Source: Vicia villosa (lineage: Eukaryota; Streptophyta; Magnoliopsida; Fabales; Fabaceae). Taken from it: a DNA stretch of 64,000 nt. The stretch spans positions 83,392,679 through 83,456,678 of the forward strand of contig NC_081185.1 of the NCBI RefSeq assembly GCF_029867415.1. The letters run 5' to 3'. This document shows positions 1-11,716 of the stretch, one piece after another (the first letter of the stretch is position 1; every line of letters starts with the position of its first letter). Both the position numbers and the translations under genes were made by a program. Below the pieces are notes generated by a model, which saw nothing but the letters and a program-made list of their open reading frames with translations, was not told the DNA's origin and did no database searches.

Positions 1-2800
1 TTTTAATGCATAATTTGTTTGCCCTTACTAATATTTTTAGGTACAAAAAGAAGAAGCCCAATCTTACATCCTAGAAGACCCATAAATCAACTTCTTTTTA
101 TTTTATGATTTTATTTCTTTAATTATTGATTTTTAAATCAAATTAAAATCATAATGAAAGGGGAAAGATTATATGAGACATTCACAAGGCAAGAAATAAT
201 ACGTGAGAATATTTGGAAAAGAGTGAGATTGAACAAAAGTGGAAAGCTTGGATAATTGATTTTTAATCAAATCTCAATCTCCATAATTCACTAAGATTGA
301 ATCCAATTTCTTGACCTAAAATCGACTCCATATATACTAAGCTTAGACAAATTGCAAGAAAAAAATTCGGCAGCTTCATGAACCCGGCAAAGTCAAAAAC
401 GTGAAAACCGAATGAAGGGGCAGAGGAGTTGGGGACGGATTCAAGCCAGAGAAAACTTCATAATCTATTCCTCAAAGCCTTCTGGATGTGATCGCATCGT
501 CTCCTTCGATCCAAACGTGCAAACCCATCTCTGTATTCACGGTTTGCATTTTCATTTTTTTTTAAAATTTAATCTCATGATTTCATTCACCGTAAACGTA
601 ATTTGATTGCATATTGGTGTTTATAATCGTGTTTGTAAAGTGTTTGAAACATTTAATTGAAGTTTTGATGCAGGAACCCTAAGATGCCATTGTTAGGGTT
701 TACCTTCTTCAAATGAGGGATTTTAGTTGGAGGCAAAATTAGGCAAAATTAAGGGCATAATCGGACTCGGGATAATGTTCATAGTTAATCTGGGTTATTA
801 TTTTGTGTTTATTGATGAATTTTCGTAGGTTTTGAGATTTGGGGTTCATGGCCACGATGCAAAACGTTGCTAAAATGTCTCTGTTCTTCCAGAAAATCCC
901 ACGAAGGGGATGACAGGCTGGGCGCTTTTTTTTAATTCAAACACTCGATTTATTTATGTTATATACTTACTGTTGTACAATAATATCATGAGACAAACAC
1001 ATCATAGATGGCAAGGGAATGGGTTTAGTGTTGGCCAGCGAGAAGACCTGGGTTTGAATCCCAGGAAAGTCACTTAATTTTTTACAATTGCAAATCCGTG
1101 CAATCCAGTGTGTTAGTCAGAGCGAGATCCACCATACGCCTTCCAACCAATGGCCATCAGATTTCAGGAAAAGATAATCCAACGCTCCTGAGAGCGCATA
1201 CGCACCATGTACCTCCAAGAGCCTACCACACCAGATCAATTACGCTAAGTGCCAGATTTTTTTATTTTTATTGTATAACTTAGTTTTTATTCTAATTTTA
1301 TGTGTTTATTTAATACAAACTCATTTAAATATTCTCCCAAATTTCATTATTTTCATAAGTAATAAAAATTATTATTTATTTTTATAATTTGATTTTAGTC
1401 ATTTTTTTAATTAAATGATTAAATTATTTTAGTTATTTAATTACTTAATTAATTATAAAGACTTTTATTAATTGATTAAAATACCCAATAGGTTAGAAAA
1501 TTTAATCGAAATTTTATCTTCATCGATTTAATTAATTAGGTTAAAACCAATAATTAATTAATTCGATTTCATTTATTTTATTAACCATGGTTAACTTGTA
1601 CCCTAATTAGGGTTTACACAGATCATGCCTACACTGAAAAAAATATTTCTTTTTCTGTGTCTTTTTCAGGGTTGACTTTTCAAATGCATTTCGACTACGC
1701 GCCACGTCAAACTCAAAGCTAAGTCCTGATCTCTTTCTTATTTAAATTTTCTTGTACCTTTAATCAATTTTTAGGGATTTGTTCCCGCCGTCAATGAATT
1801 CCTTCTACACTTACTTCTTCCTATATTTTCTATCAATTCTCAGATGATCAGAGTCAATGCTCGAGGCAACCTCCGACTGCCAACCCTGTCAAATCAAATC
1901 AAAAGCTAAGTATTATTTTAAATAATTGTTTTATTTCATTTTACTTTGTTTTTTTCAAATTATGATTAACCCTAGTTGTCAATGAATCGATAATGCACTC
2001 ACTGCCCTTTGGTTTCTATTTTTCCCACCTTTTCAGGGTTTGCCAATCGCCAAAGCTCAGATAGTCGGTAACCCTAAAGCTCTAACCTCTTCTATTTTTC
2101 TTATTATTATTAGTTATGTCAAACCCGCTGGTTTCATCTTCCCTCTCCCCCGCTGGTTTCTTTTTCCCTTTCCCCATATTATTGCGTGGTTAGTAATTTA
2201 GGGAGTGCAAGCCTTGAATCAATATAGAATAACTAATTATAAGATACTATATTGAATTAATCACGTGATTGTTGCACCCACGCAATCTTTTTGGTAACCC
2301 CTCTTGTTGCCTGTTGCCTGTTGCCTTGTGTTTTTTGCAGAATAGTCATGTCCCTCGAATACGGGGATACCTCAGCCATGTTGCCTCGATAAATACAAAG
2401 GTCATAAGACCCTAATGATGCTGCCTTCGATACACCAATATGACCTCGACCCTCGGAAGTTGCCTACGAAAGGCTGAGGTATCCTCTGGCTGCCTACGAA
2501 AGGCTATTTTGGTCCTTCCCTTAGACTACCTGCCTCTCTATGGCATGGGACAGTCTTATGGAAAACGACGTTGCGACGACCCTTCAACCTCCAAATGAAA
2601 GGCTTCTTGCCCTCTTATGGCATGGATAGACCCTTTCACTCTGAAAGGCTAAAAAGAACTGATTTTCTACATTATTAAGGTAATTGCCCCTAATTGCCTT
2701 GCTTTGGCTAAATTTTTTTTCATATTCTTTCTCATAAACCTTCAAAATGGCTATGCTCATTTATGAACTAAAGTCCATATTCTCTTCTTCTACATTTCTG
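1..2800. other. Non-coding AT-rich stretch, probably part of a long Ogre/Tat-type LTR
   Basis: No convincing coding region: the open frames are short and match no family I recognise. Pyrimidine tracts and repeated intron-end-like strings (tttttcaggg near 1665 and 2030) alternate with AT-rich sequence. From about 2330 to 2660 there are repeated phrases around cctacgaaaggct and cctcgat. Ogre-lineage LTRs in Fabeae reach several kb and the recognisable LTR end lies just downstream, so I infer that much of this is the upstream part of element A's LTR. No LTR start (TGTCATACCC-type) is visible here. Confidence 0.4.
1010..1065 (+). other. tRNA-like relic with Pol III box-like motifs
   Basis: A perfect T-arm-like hairpin is visible: stem cctggg (1047-1052), loop tttgaat, stem cccagg (1060-1065). 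The loop region fits a Pol III B box (ggtttgaatcc). An A-box-like tggcaaggg lies about 30 bases upstream. No acceptor stem or anticodon arm can be folded, so this is a tRNA-derived fragment rather than a gene. A comparable motif lies in the LTR at 42494-42547. Confidence 0.5.
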
Positions 2801-3866
2801 AAATCAAAGAGCAAAGCAATTAAGAGCTCATGGATAACCATGGATGCAAAGGGTGCCTTAAACCTTCCCTTTGCATAAATTACCCCCCGAACCCTGTTTT
2901 CTTTAAAAAGGTTTTTTCTGTTCTTTTAGCCTTTCTAATATTTGGATAAAATAAAAGTCGGTGGCGACTCATGCTTAACCGCGATATTTCGATATAAAGT
3001 CAGTTCACCGTATTACAGTGTCATTAAGCACTAATTTGCCCTTAGAACCTTAGTCGAACTTGACTTTGGCCTATTAGAAAGTAGTGAGATGGCTGGCTTT
3101 GGTTCCGACTGAAGTTGGTTGATACTCGAAGCTACACTCATATGGACTGGACTTTCAGGACCTTTTCGGTTGGCGATTAGATTGCCGAACTGAGATAAGG
3201 GCCTTCGAGGAAGGTCAATGATATGAGCTCCCTAGAACCCGATCTTTATATAGGACATGTTTGAACCAACTAAACTTCAGGGGGAGGGTACATACCTCTG
3301 GACCACGTGCAAGCCTAACCATAAGGCAAAATTGTGTGACTTGTTTGTGTTTGCTACTAACCGTCGTTTCTTTGCAGGTTTTGTTAAAAGGACTTGTTTG
3401 TCCTTACTATCTCACACTATGCCAAATGCACTTCATTTGCATAACATCATGACATCATGACATCATAAGCATAACATGATTTAACTAACCCTTTCAAGGA
3501 TCTGAGGGATTTAGGGCGCACGATTTCAGGTGCCCTTATCAAAGACTGAATTCCTATCAAGGGGCAAGAGGACTTATTTTCCTCTGGACGCGTACCTTCC
3601 AACTCAGAGACACAGTACCTATCAAGGGTCAAGTGGATTTATTTTCCTCTAGCCATATACTTTCAAATTCAGAAGTATCCCGAATCAGAGATGATGACCA
3701 CTCGATATGGTGAGCTTGATTCTCAAAGAAGGACGCTCAAAGACAAGAGTCAGAATTCTTCAAACAAATATCCGACCAAATTATTTTCCAATGATGCTAA
3801 CTAAATTCCTTAGAGATCCTTGAAAACATTTCATTTGCATTCATAACATCGCATAACAGGTTTCCT
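2801..3866 (+). mobile_element. Ogre/Tat-type element A: LTR end and 5' leader
   Basis: 2810-2970 aligns by eye with the LTR end at 18683-18845: cattaagag/catggataaccatgg, ccttccctttg and ggataaaataaaagtcggtggcgactc are shared. 3020-3480 aligns with the element B leader at 19235-19560 (aagcactaatttgcc, gttgaacttgact-like and aacttcag-ggagggta strings, catcatgacatcat). The PBS and roughly 300 bases between the LTR end and the leader are missing compared with B. The ORF1 present in B is also absent; a short non-coding stretch (about 3500-3800) stands in its place. Confidence 0.65.
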
Positions 3867-4257
3867 ATGATGGATTTGTCATCCTTCCTCGATGTTTATT
3901 TCAGCATCATGGATCTCGAACAATCTGTCCAGAATCTACAAGCTCAGAATGCTGAGTTCCAAGCTTTGATCCTGAACTTGTCCAAGGGGCATGATGAGCT
4001 TAAATCCCTTTTTACCAAGAAGAAGAAGAAGAAAGGCAAGAAGACTCTAGTAAAAAGACTTAGGCCGATCTTGCAACTCAGGGATGCCGAAGTCTCTGAA
4101 GACAGTGACGAAGAAGAGCAAGATGATGATGCTAGTATCAAGACTGAGGCAAAAAGTAAGCATGATTCTGCCAAGCCTTCTGAAGAAGAAGAAGACTATT
4201 ACCATGAGGATGAACATCCCGATGACAAATACAAGTTGTTGGAAGAACGTATGAAAG
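3867..4257 (+). pseudogene. Ogre-type gag, N-terminal fragment (element A)
   Basis: The frame opens with a short coiled-coil-like stretch (DLEQSVQNLQAQNAEF...) followed by a Lys-rich run and a long Asp/Glu-rich acidic region. The same layout starts the gag of element B at 21206 (NLEAQNAQVQ, then KKKK). In Ogre elements this is the N-terminal part of the capsid polyprotein, translated from the genomic RNA and assembling in the cytoplasm. The reading frame is cut at 4257 by insertion of the Cyclops-like element; the last residues of the apparent ORF (to 4295) are LTR sequence. The rest of gag and all of pol of element A are not found on the other side of the insertion, so this is a dead fragment. 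Confidence 0.65.
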
Positions 4258-5711
4258 TGATCGGCCACCAATTTCACCTTGTTTCTATGTTCTGATCAAT
4301 GGAAAAACACTTCATCCGGTGGTAATTTAAGTTATTTTAGTCTGGTTATTGTTAGTTTTGCTTAGTTTTATGTTTGAGTTGGTTGTGTTATCTTTTCTAG
4401 TTTTTGTTGTTTTCCTTTTGCTTTTTGATCTTGTACTGGTAGTGTTTAAGTGTTGCAGGAACAGGGCACGATTCGAGTCAAGGAAAGGCGGTTTTTGGCA
4501 AGTCAGAGGTCTGACACGGCCACCCGTGTCATGTGACACGGCCACCCGTGTCATGTGACACGGCCGTGTCACACTTGCTGAAGGGAGACATCACAAATTC
4601 TTGGAAGCTCTAAGTCAGAGATCTGACACGGCCACCCGTGTCCCATGACACGGCCGTGTCAGACATGCTGAAGGAAAAAGATTTTGAAATCTTGGAATCA
4701 AGAAGACAGGAGTCTGACACGGCCACCCGTGTCCCATGACACGGCCGTGTCAGACATGTGCGCAGAAAAGTTTTGATTTTTAATTTGTGAAATCTGTCAC
4801 TTAAGTGAGGGTATGATGGACTTTTCGGAGAAGAATATTTGTTGTGAGGTATTTAGTCACTGTTTGGGAAAGAAGAAATCACTTTTTGACGGTCGGAGAA
4901 CGTGAAAATAGAGATTGAGAGCACTAGGGCTTGGAGCGAAGAAATCTTCAAGAGCATCCGCGATTGAAGATCAATTCCGATTCGACCAATTGTAATGTCT
5001 TCATCTTTAATCATTGTTATCTTGATAATTGCCATGAGTAGCTAAACTTTTTACTTGTTAGGATTGATGTCCCTGGATCATGTGATGTAATGAATATTAT
5101 TTACCGTTAATTTTCGGATTATCTTTATGAAATTCAGTTTATGATTAAAAGTGCTTATTGCTTCTTTATATTGGAAAATATATGTGTTGATATACGGTTG
5201 AGGGTTCGTTGGAAAAACTACCTCAACGCCTTTTTAATCATAACGCTATAATTAAGAATCACTTAGGAATAAGGGTTTAATGTGTAGCGATCAAATTATC
5301 CGGGCTATGTCTTTTAGAATCTTGAGATAAAATTATCTTGTTAAGGAATTGAAAGAGGGTTTTAATCTCAAGAAGTTTTCACTAAGGAATTAGGGAAATC
5401 AATGTTCGGTGTCGATAGTGAAAATCTCTAAAAGTCAATCTGTTAATTGGTAATTATTTCATTACAGAGCGATTCATACATCTATCTTGACTTGTTTCTG
5501 CATATTTTCATTAATCAAACTATTTTAAATCTTTCGTTGCATAAGTTGTTATTTAAATTAAACATAAAAACCAAACACCCCGATGACTTTTTATTCAACT
5601 GCACTATTCTGAAACATATAATTCCTACGCAGTCCGCGAGTTCGATACTTGGGAATTTACTCTATTATTACTACATCGGTAAAAATAGTACACTTGCTAT
5701 TTTACCGGTCA
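4258..5711 (+). repeat. 5' LTR of the Cyclops-like element
   Basis: Starts tgatcggccacc, repeated at 14689, and ends ggtca six bases before the PBS, giving 1454 bp with TG...CA ends. It contains three to four copies of a module built on the perfect 14-bp palindrome GACACGGCCGTGTC (about 4511-4757). The flanking 5 bp on the left is gaaag; the matching duplication cannot be checked because the 3' LTR is truncated. Confidence 0.85.
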
Positions 5712-5717
5712 AGTTTT

Positions 5718-5735
5718 TGGCGCCGTTGCCGGGGA
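5718..5735 (+). other. Primer binding site, tRNA-Asp type
   Basis: tggcgccgttgccgggga lies six bases after the LTR end. This is the canonical Athila/Tat-group PBS, taken to be complementary to the 3' end of tRNA-Asp, where minus-strand DNA synthesis starts. Confidence 0.85.
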
Positions 5736-5846
5736 CTGCCAAATTATAAGTTGAAGAATAGTTCAATTAAATTTTTGTTGCTTTGCAACTAAAATTATTT
5801 TTCTGTTATTTCATTTGATTATTACTAACAATCGTCTAATCTTTGT

Positions 5847-6446
5847 ATGCGAGGTAAGGCCTCAGCAGAATTTATTTTTGACGCAGAGCCAGAACGATCA
5901 TTGCGAGCGAGACTTCGAAAAGCAAAGCAAGAACGACTGGAAGCGTTAGAAGAAATTCTGGCAGCTTCTGAATCTGATAACGAGGAAATCCTCTCCATTC
6001 ATTCTGAGCATTCAGATTCGGAGGCAGAAACGATGGCGGACCCGGTAGAAAGGTTGTTAGGAGATTATGGTGGAGCAAATGCACCAGCTGGCCGGATGAC
6101 AATTGTGAATCAGCCGGTGGACGTTGCTCACTTTCAGTTACATCCAGCAACAATTCGACAGCTGGAGAAGAAACCCTTTTCGGGAAGGATAAATGAAGAT
6201 GCTAATAAGCATTTACAAAGGTTTCTCACCATGACAACTTCTCTAAAGATAGAAGTACACTCTGAAGAAGCAAAGAAGTTGGTTATGTTTCCGTTCACAT
6301 TAGTGGATGACGCTGAAGAGTGGTTCTACTCAGTACCTGCTGGGAGTATTACCACATGGCAACAAATGGAGTCAACCTTCCTAAATGAGTATTTTCCGGC
6401 TGCTGTTTATATTCGTAAGAGATATGATATTGTTAACTTTAAATAG
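5847..6446 (+). pseudogene. gag: Athila/Cyclops-type gag, 5' portion ending at a premature stop
   Basis: 199 codons. After an acidic N-terminal region, residues about 105-199 (QLEKKPFSGRINEDANKHL... onward) match the retrotransposon gag domain: FPFTLVDDAEEWFYSVP and the TTWQQMESTFLNEYFP motif are diagnostic for plant gypsy capsid proteins. Translation would end at TAG 6444-6446, but the same frame continues directly with KEGESLGDAYKRFKRLL, the expected next block of the gag domain. The stop is therefore a nonsense mutation, most simply CAG to TAG. The product would package genomic RNA in cytoplasmic particles. It sits about 110 bases after the PBS and is in frame with the pol region below. 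Confidence 0.85.
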
Positions 6447-6494
6447 AAGGAAGGAGAATCACTCGGAGATGCGTATAAGAGATTCAAGAGGTTA

Positions 6495-9400
6495 TTGGTG
6501 GCATGCCCAACTCACGACATGGATGTCCCTGAACAAATGCAGAATTTTCTGAATGGTCTTAAAATGAAGACTAAGCAATTGATTGACACAGCAGCTGGTG
6601 GCTCATCCAACTTTGCAACAGCCACTGGTGTTAAAAAAATCATAGAAGCTATTGCGGCCAATGAACACTTGGAGTTATATGATCGTAGTGTTAGCCAACC
6701 TAAAGGATTAGTGGATATGAAGCTATCAACGCAAGTTGTAAAGATAGAAGATCAGGTAGCTGCGGAAGTTGAGCGGAGATTGAAACAGATGGGTCTTGAA
6801 AAGCAAACAGTAGCACAAGTTCAACCGGCTCAAGCAAGTCAACCGGTAGGGTGTGAAATATGTGGGGGACCTCATTTTACTGTTCAGTGTGTTGCTACAG
6901 CTCAGCAAGTGGAGGAAATAAACTTCTTGAAACAAAACAACCCCTACTCAAATACCTACAATCCGGGGTGGAAAAATCATCCGAATTTTTCATGGAAGGA
7001 CCAATCAGGGAGTGCTCCTAAACAAGGGATGCTTCCATATCAAGGTCAACAGTCGCAACAACAGTATAGACCTCCTCAACAACATTATCAACAACCTCAG
7101 CAACAAGCCCCCAGGAAAGCAGATTGGGAGATTGCCATCGAAAAAATGGCAGCTCAAAGCTCTCAGTTTCAAGAAGAAACAAGGAGTAATTTCCGGAACA
7201 CGAGTTCCTCCATTAAAAATCTGGAGATTCAAATGAGTCAAATAGCACAACAGCTAGCAAACACTCAACAGCCGGGCGCTTTACCAAGTGCCACAGTTAC
7301 CAATCCTAAAGATCATAATAATGTGAGCGCTATTGTTACTAGGAGCGGTAAAGGGAACGGTGTAGTTGAAAATAATGATGAGGAAGAGGAACCATTACTG
7401 GAGGTAGACTTAGAGATAAGAGAAAATGAGGTAGAAGCTGAGGAAGTGGTGGTGATGAAACCAACACCAAAAGAGAAGGTGGTTGAACAAAAACAAAAGC
7501 CGGCAGTAAAACTTCCTTTTCCGATAAGGAACAAGAAAAAAGAGCAACATGAGAAGAACTTTGAAAAGTTCTTGGAGATGTTCAAGAAGTTGGAGATTAA
7601 CATTCCATTCTTGGAGGCATTAGAACAAATGCCTACTTATGCAAAATTCATGAAGGACATCATCGCCAAGAAAAGAACCATTGATCGTGACCCTATTATT
7701 CTAACCGAAACGTGTAGTGCTATTTTGCAGGGTATGAAGATTCCGGTGAAGAAGAAAGATCGGGGTTCCGTGACTATTCCTTGTACAATTGGGGATAGGT
7801 CATTCAAGAAAGCTCTAATTGATTTGGGAGCAAGTGTGAGCCTTATGCCGTTGTCGATCTACAAGAGATTGGGGATAGGTAACGTACAAGATACAAGAAT
7901 GACACTCCAGTTTGCTGACCACTCAGTTAAAATACCGTATGGGATAGTAGAAGATGTGCTTGTAAAAATCGACAAATTTGTGTTTCCAGTGGATTTTGTG
8001 ATTCTCCAGATGCTGGAAGATGAGGAGATCCCTATCATTTTAGGAAGGCCATTTCTAGAGACGGGGCGATGTTTGATAGACATTGAAGAAGGCACAATGA
8101 CTCTGAAAGTGTATGATGAAGAGCTAAAGACTGATGTGCGCAACACCATGAAGTACAAGGATGATATAGCAACCAGTCAACATATTGAGGTTATTGATCA
8201 AATCTGTACTAATGAGAATTCTTTGAAAATACAACAATTACCACTGGAAAGAGTTTTGAGCTCGTCTGTTTGTGATAAAGAGGAAGCTGTTGATGAAAAG
8301 GAAGTGGAAGTAGTGGCTATGATGGAGGCTAGTCCCATATTCAAAAGTTCTAGACAAAACCGGTGGGAGGATCTTAGACAACCTTTGGTGGAAGGAAAGA
8401 AGGAGGAACCTAAGAAGGGGGCTGAATTAAAACAACTCCCGGAGAATTTAAAATATGTCTTCCTTGATGCGGAAAGTAGGTGTCCGGCCATAATAAACTC
8501 ACACCTGGAGCGGTTGCAGGAACTTAAGCTAGTTGAAGTGTTGAAGAAACATAAAAGTGCTATGGGGTGGTCTATTGAAGATTTAAAAGGGATCAGTCCT
8601 ACAATGTGCATGCACAAAATCCTCATGGAAGATGATCACAAACCAGTGGTCCAACCTCAGAGACGTCTGAACCCAGCTATGAAGGAGGTTGTGAGAAAAG
8701 AAGTTGTGAAACTTTTAGATGCTGGGATGATTTACCCGATATCTGATAGTGCTTGGGTAAGCCCGGTTCATGTTGTGCCAAAAAAGGGAGGGACAACCTT
8801 CATAAAAAATGAGAAGAATGAGCTGATTCCTACAAGGACTGTTACAGGGTGGAGAGTATGCATTGACTATAGGAGACTGAACCTAGCAACCAGAAAGGAT
8901 CACTTCCCGCTACCTTTTATTGATCAAATGTTGGAAAGGTTAGCGGGACATGATTACTATTATTTCCTCGACGGGTACTCTGGATATAATCAGATTGCAG
9001 TTGCACCAGAAGACCAAGAAAAGACCGCGTTCACATGCCCCTTTGGTGTTTTTGCCTATAGAAGGATGCCTTTCGGGTTATGTAACGCTCCGACCACTTT
9101 TCAAAGATGCATGCAAGCGATTTTTGATGATATGCTTGAAAAACACATGGAGGTCTTCATGGATGATTTTTCAGTCTTTGGTAAGTCATTTGACAATTGT
9201 TTAACTAACCTTGCTCTTGTTTTAGAAAGATGTCAACAGACCAATTTGATCTTGAATTGGGAAAAATGCCATTTTATGGTCCGTGAAGGAATAGTTCTTG
9301 GACACAAGATTTCCTACAAAGGAATCGAAGTGGACCAAGCGAAGGTTGAAGTCATCTCAAAGCTGCCACCTCCGATGAACGAAAAAGGTATCAGAAGTTT

Positions 9401-10490
9401 CTTAGGACATGCGGGGTTTTACCGTAGGTTCATAAGAGACTTTTCAAAGATTGCAAAACCCTTAACCTCTCTTTTGGTTAAGGATAAAAATTTCACTTTT
9501 GATGCTGAATGTGCGGTGGCTTTTGAGACAATTAAGAAGAAATTAGTCTCGGCACCCATTGTTGTAGCCCCTGATTGGTCTCTACCTTTTGAGATCATGT
9601 GTGACGCGAGTGATATTGCAGTAGGGGCAGTATTAGGACAGCGGAGAGAGAAATTGCTTCATGTTATATATTATGCTAGTCATGTTTTGAACCCCCCACA
9701 GATTAATTATGCGACTACCGAGAAAGAGTTGCTAGTTGTTGTTTATGCCTTTGATAAATTCAGGCAATATCTGTTGGGGTCTAGAGTCATCGTTTATACT
9801 GACCATTCTGCTTTGAAGTATCTCTTTGCTAAACAGGACTCTAAGCCAAGACTTTTGAGGTGGATCTTACTCCTTCAGGAGTTTGATGTTGAAATTCGAG
9901 ACAAGAAGGGGTGTGAAAACACCGTAGCTGACCACTTATCTCAAATGACACCAATAGACGAAACAGAAGAAAAGCGACCGATCAAGGATGAGTTCGCCGA
10001 TGAACACATCCTAGCAGTGACTGGTGTACCTTGGTTCGCAGATTATGCAAACTATATTGTCGGTGGTATCATCCCCGACGATTTTGACTCTAATCAAAGA
10101 AAAAAGTTTGTTCATGACTGCAGGTTCTATCTATGGGACGATCCGTTCCTGTATAAAAGAGGAGTTGATGGGTTGATCAGAAGATGTCTACCTGAAAAAG
10201 AGCAAGAAGAAGTGTTGAAGGCATGTCATACTTCAGATTATGGGGGACATTTTAGTGGTGATCGAACAGCAGCTAAGATTTTGCAATCAGGGCTATACTG
10301 GCCAACAATATTCAAGGATGCTCAAGAGTTTGTGAGACATTGTGACAAGTGCCAAAGGACAGGCAACATATCAAAAAGAAACCAGATGCCTCAAAACTCG
10401 ATGCTGGAAGTGGAGTTGTTCGATGTGTGGGGTATAGACTTCATGGGACCATTTCCACCTTCATTTGGAAAAAAATATATATACTGGTAG
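6495..10490 (+). pseudogene. pol: Cyclops-like gag-pol: gag C-terminus, protease, RT, RNase H, integrase N-terminus
   Basis: 1331 codons in the same frame as the gag fragment. In order: the rest of the gag domain; a CCHC-like knuckle (C-x2-C-x3-H-x4-C, from about 6854); a Gln-rich stretch; an aspartic protease with DLGAS (Asp at 7821-7823); reverse transcriptase with RMPFGLCNAPTTFQ and the catalytic FMDD (9156-9167); RNase H with CDAS and YTDHSALKY; integrase HHCC zinc finger (HTSDYGGHFSGDR...[10 protein letters not shown]) and the first catalytic Asp in [10 protein letters not shown]. The protein copies element RNA to cDNA and integrates it. The frame runs into a stop at 10488-10490, where the integrase core continues in another frame. 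About two extra bases in a TA run near 10474-10484 explain the shift. Confidence 0.9.
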
Positions 10491-11314
10491 TTGTGGATTA
10501 TGTGTCCAAATGGGTTGAAGCTGTTGCTCTACCTTCGAACGATGCTAAGGTAGTTGTGAAATTTTTGAAAGAAAACATCTTTGCTAGATTTGGAGTACCA
10601 AGAGCTCTAATAAGCGATGAAGGAACACATTTCCTGAATCATCTCATGGAACGGTTACTCCAAAAATACAACGTGAAACACAAGATAGCCACAGCTTATC
10701 ATCCTCAAACTAGTGGGCAGGTCGAAGTTTCAAACAGACAACTAAAACAGATTCTTGAAAAGACTGTGAGTTCCTCTCGGAAGGATTGGGCAATAAAGCT
10801 TGATGATGCACTTTGGGCATACAGAACAGCTTTCAAAACACCAATCGGGATGTCGCCGTATCAACTTGTGTATGGGAAGGCATGCCATTTGCCTTTAGAG
10901 TTAGAACATAAGGCATTCTGGGCGTCAAAGGTTCTCAATATGGATCTATCTAAAGCAGCAAGTTCTAGACTTCTTCAACTCCATGAGTTAGAAGAATTCC
11001 GCAACCAAGCTTATGAAAATGCTAAGATCTACAAAGAGAAAACAAAAAGGTGGCATGATGGAAAGATCCAGCCTAAGGAGTTCTGGGAAGGTCAACTAGT
11101 TCTCTTATACAATTCAAGGCTCAGGCTCTTCCCAGGAAAGCTGAAATCAAAGTGGTCGGGACCGTTTATGGTTCACGAAGTTTTTCCTCATGGAGCTATA
11201 GAGATAAAAAATCAAGCGAATGGGGATATTTTCAAAGTGAATGGGCACAGGCTCAAACCATATTACCAAGGTCAACCGGGCGGAAGGATTGAAGTTGTTC
11301 GTTTTGAAGGATAA
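10481..11314 (+). pseudogene. pol: Cyclops-like integrase, core and C-terminal part (frameshifted)
   Basis: This continues integrase in the frame that opens at 10349, ending at TAA 11312-11314. Visible: [12 protein letters not shown]; the second catalytic Asp in LISDEGTHF; the catalytic Glu in [13 protein letters not shown]; the [29 protein letters not shown] block typical of Athila/Cyclops; and a basic C-terminal region with KSKWSGPF (GPF/Y-type domain). Residues before YILVVVDY in this frame are a shadow of the upstream frame, so I start the feature near the shift. The D,D,E triad is complete across the two frames, but no single protein can be made. The stop sits just before a conserved hairpin and the leader of the third ORF. 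Confidence 0.85.
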
Positions 11315-11356
11315 AATGAACAACCGTCGAGCCATGCGACGTTAAACGAAGCGCTT

Positions 11357-11374
11357 CGTGGGAGGCAACCCACG
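11357..11374 (+). other. Short hairpin just after pol
   Basis: cgtggg (11357-11362), loop aggcaa, cccacg (11369-11374): a perfect six-pair stem. It sits in the gacgttaaacgaagcgctt...gggaggcaaccca block, which I recall as recurrent at the end of pol in Athila-type elements. Its position suggests an RNA element between pol and the third ORF; its function is unknown to me. Confidence 0.5.
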
Positions 11375-11493
11375 GGATTTATTTTTAACAGTTTTTTTTT
11401 GTGTTTTTCTTTATTTTATTACATAGGTAAAAACAAGGTGTTTCATGGAGCAAGAAGCGGGTAGAAAAAAATACAAGTTTGGAAGAACCAGAG

Positions 11494-11716
11494 GTGTGAC
11501 ACGAGCACCCGTGTCATGGGACACGGCCGTGTCACAGGCCCTGGGAAAGAGAGTTTGAAAAGTGGGAATTTGGAAAAAACAGAGTTGTGACACGGGCACC
11601 CGTGTCATGGGACACGGCCGTGTCACAAGCCCTGAAGGAAATCTTTTCAGAAATTAATTTTTTCGAGAACCAGTGACCTGACACGGGCACCCGTGTCGTG
11701 TGACACGGCCGTGTCA
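11494..11716. repeat. Three palindromic modules (GACACGGCCGTGTC) in the ORF3 leader
   Basis: Three modules near 11494-11534, 11587-11627 and 11678-11716. Each has a gacacg(g/a)gcacccgtgtc half followed by the perfect palindrome gacacggccgtgtc. The same module occurs in the LTR (4511-4757 and 14940-15148), so one motif is repeated in two separate parts of the element. Confidence 0.8.

Noticed and set aside
1010..1065. tRNA gene
   Set aside because: Only a T-arm and an A-box-like string are present; there is no acceptor stem or anticodon arm. The same holds for 42494-42547.
3867..4295. Host gene for an acidic coiled-coil protein
   Set aside because: Leader and coiled-coil start match Ogre element B, and the C-terminal end is read from the inserted LTR.
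5447..5749. 100-codon frame inside the Cyclops 5' LTR
   Set aside because: It lies in the LTR and overlaps the PBS; it has no family features.
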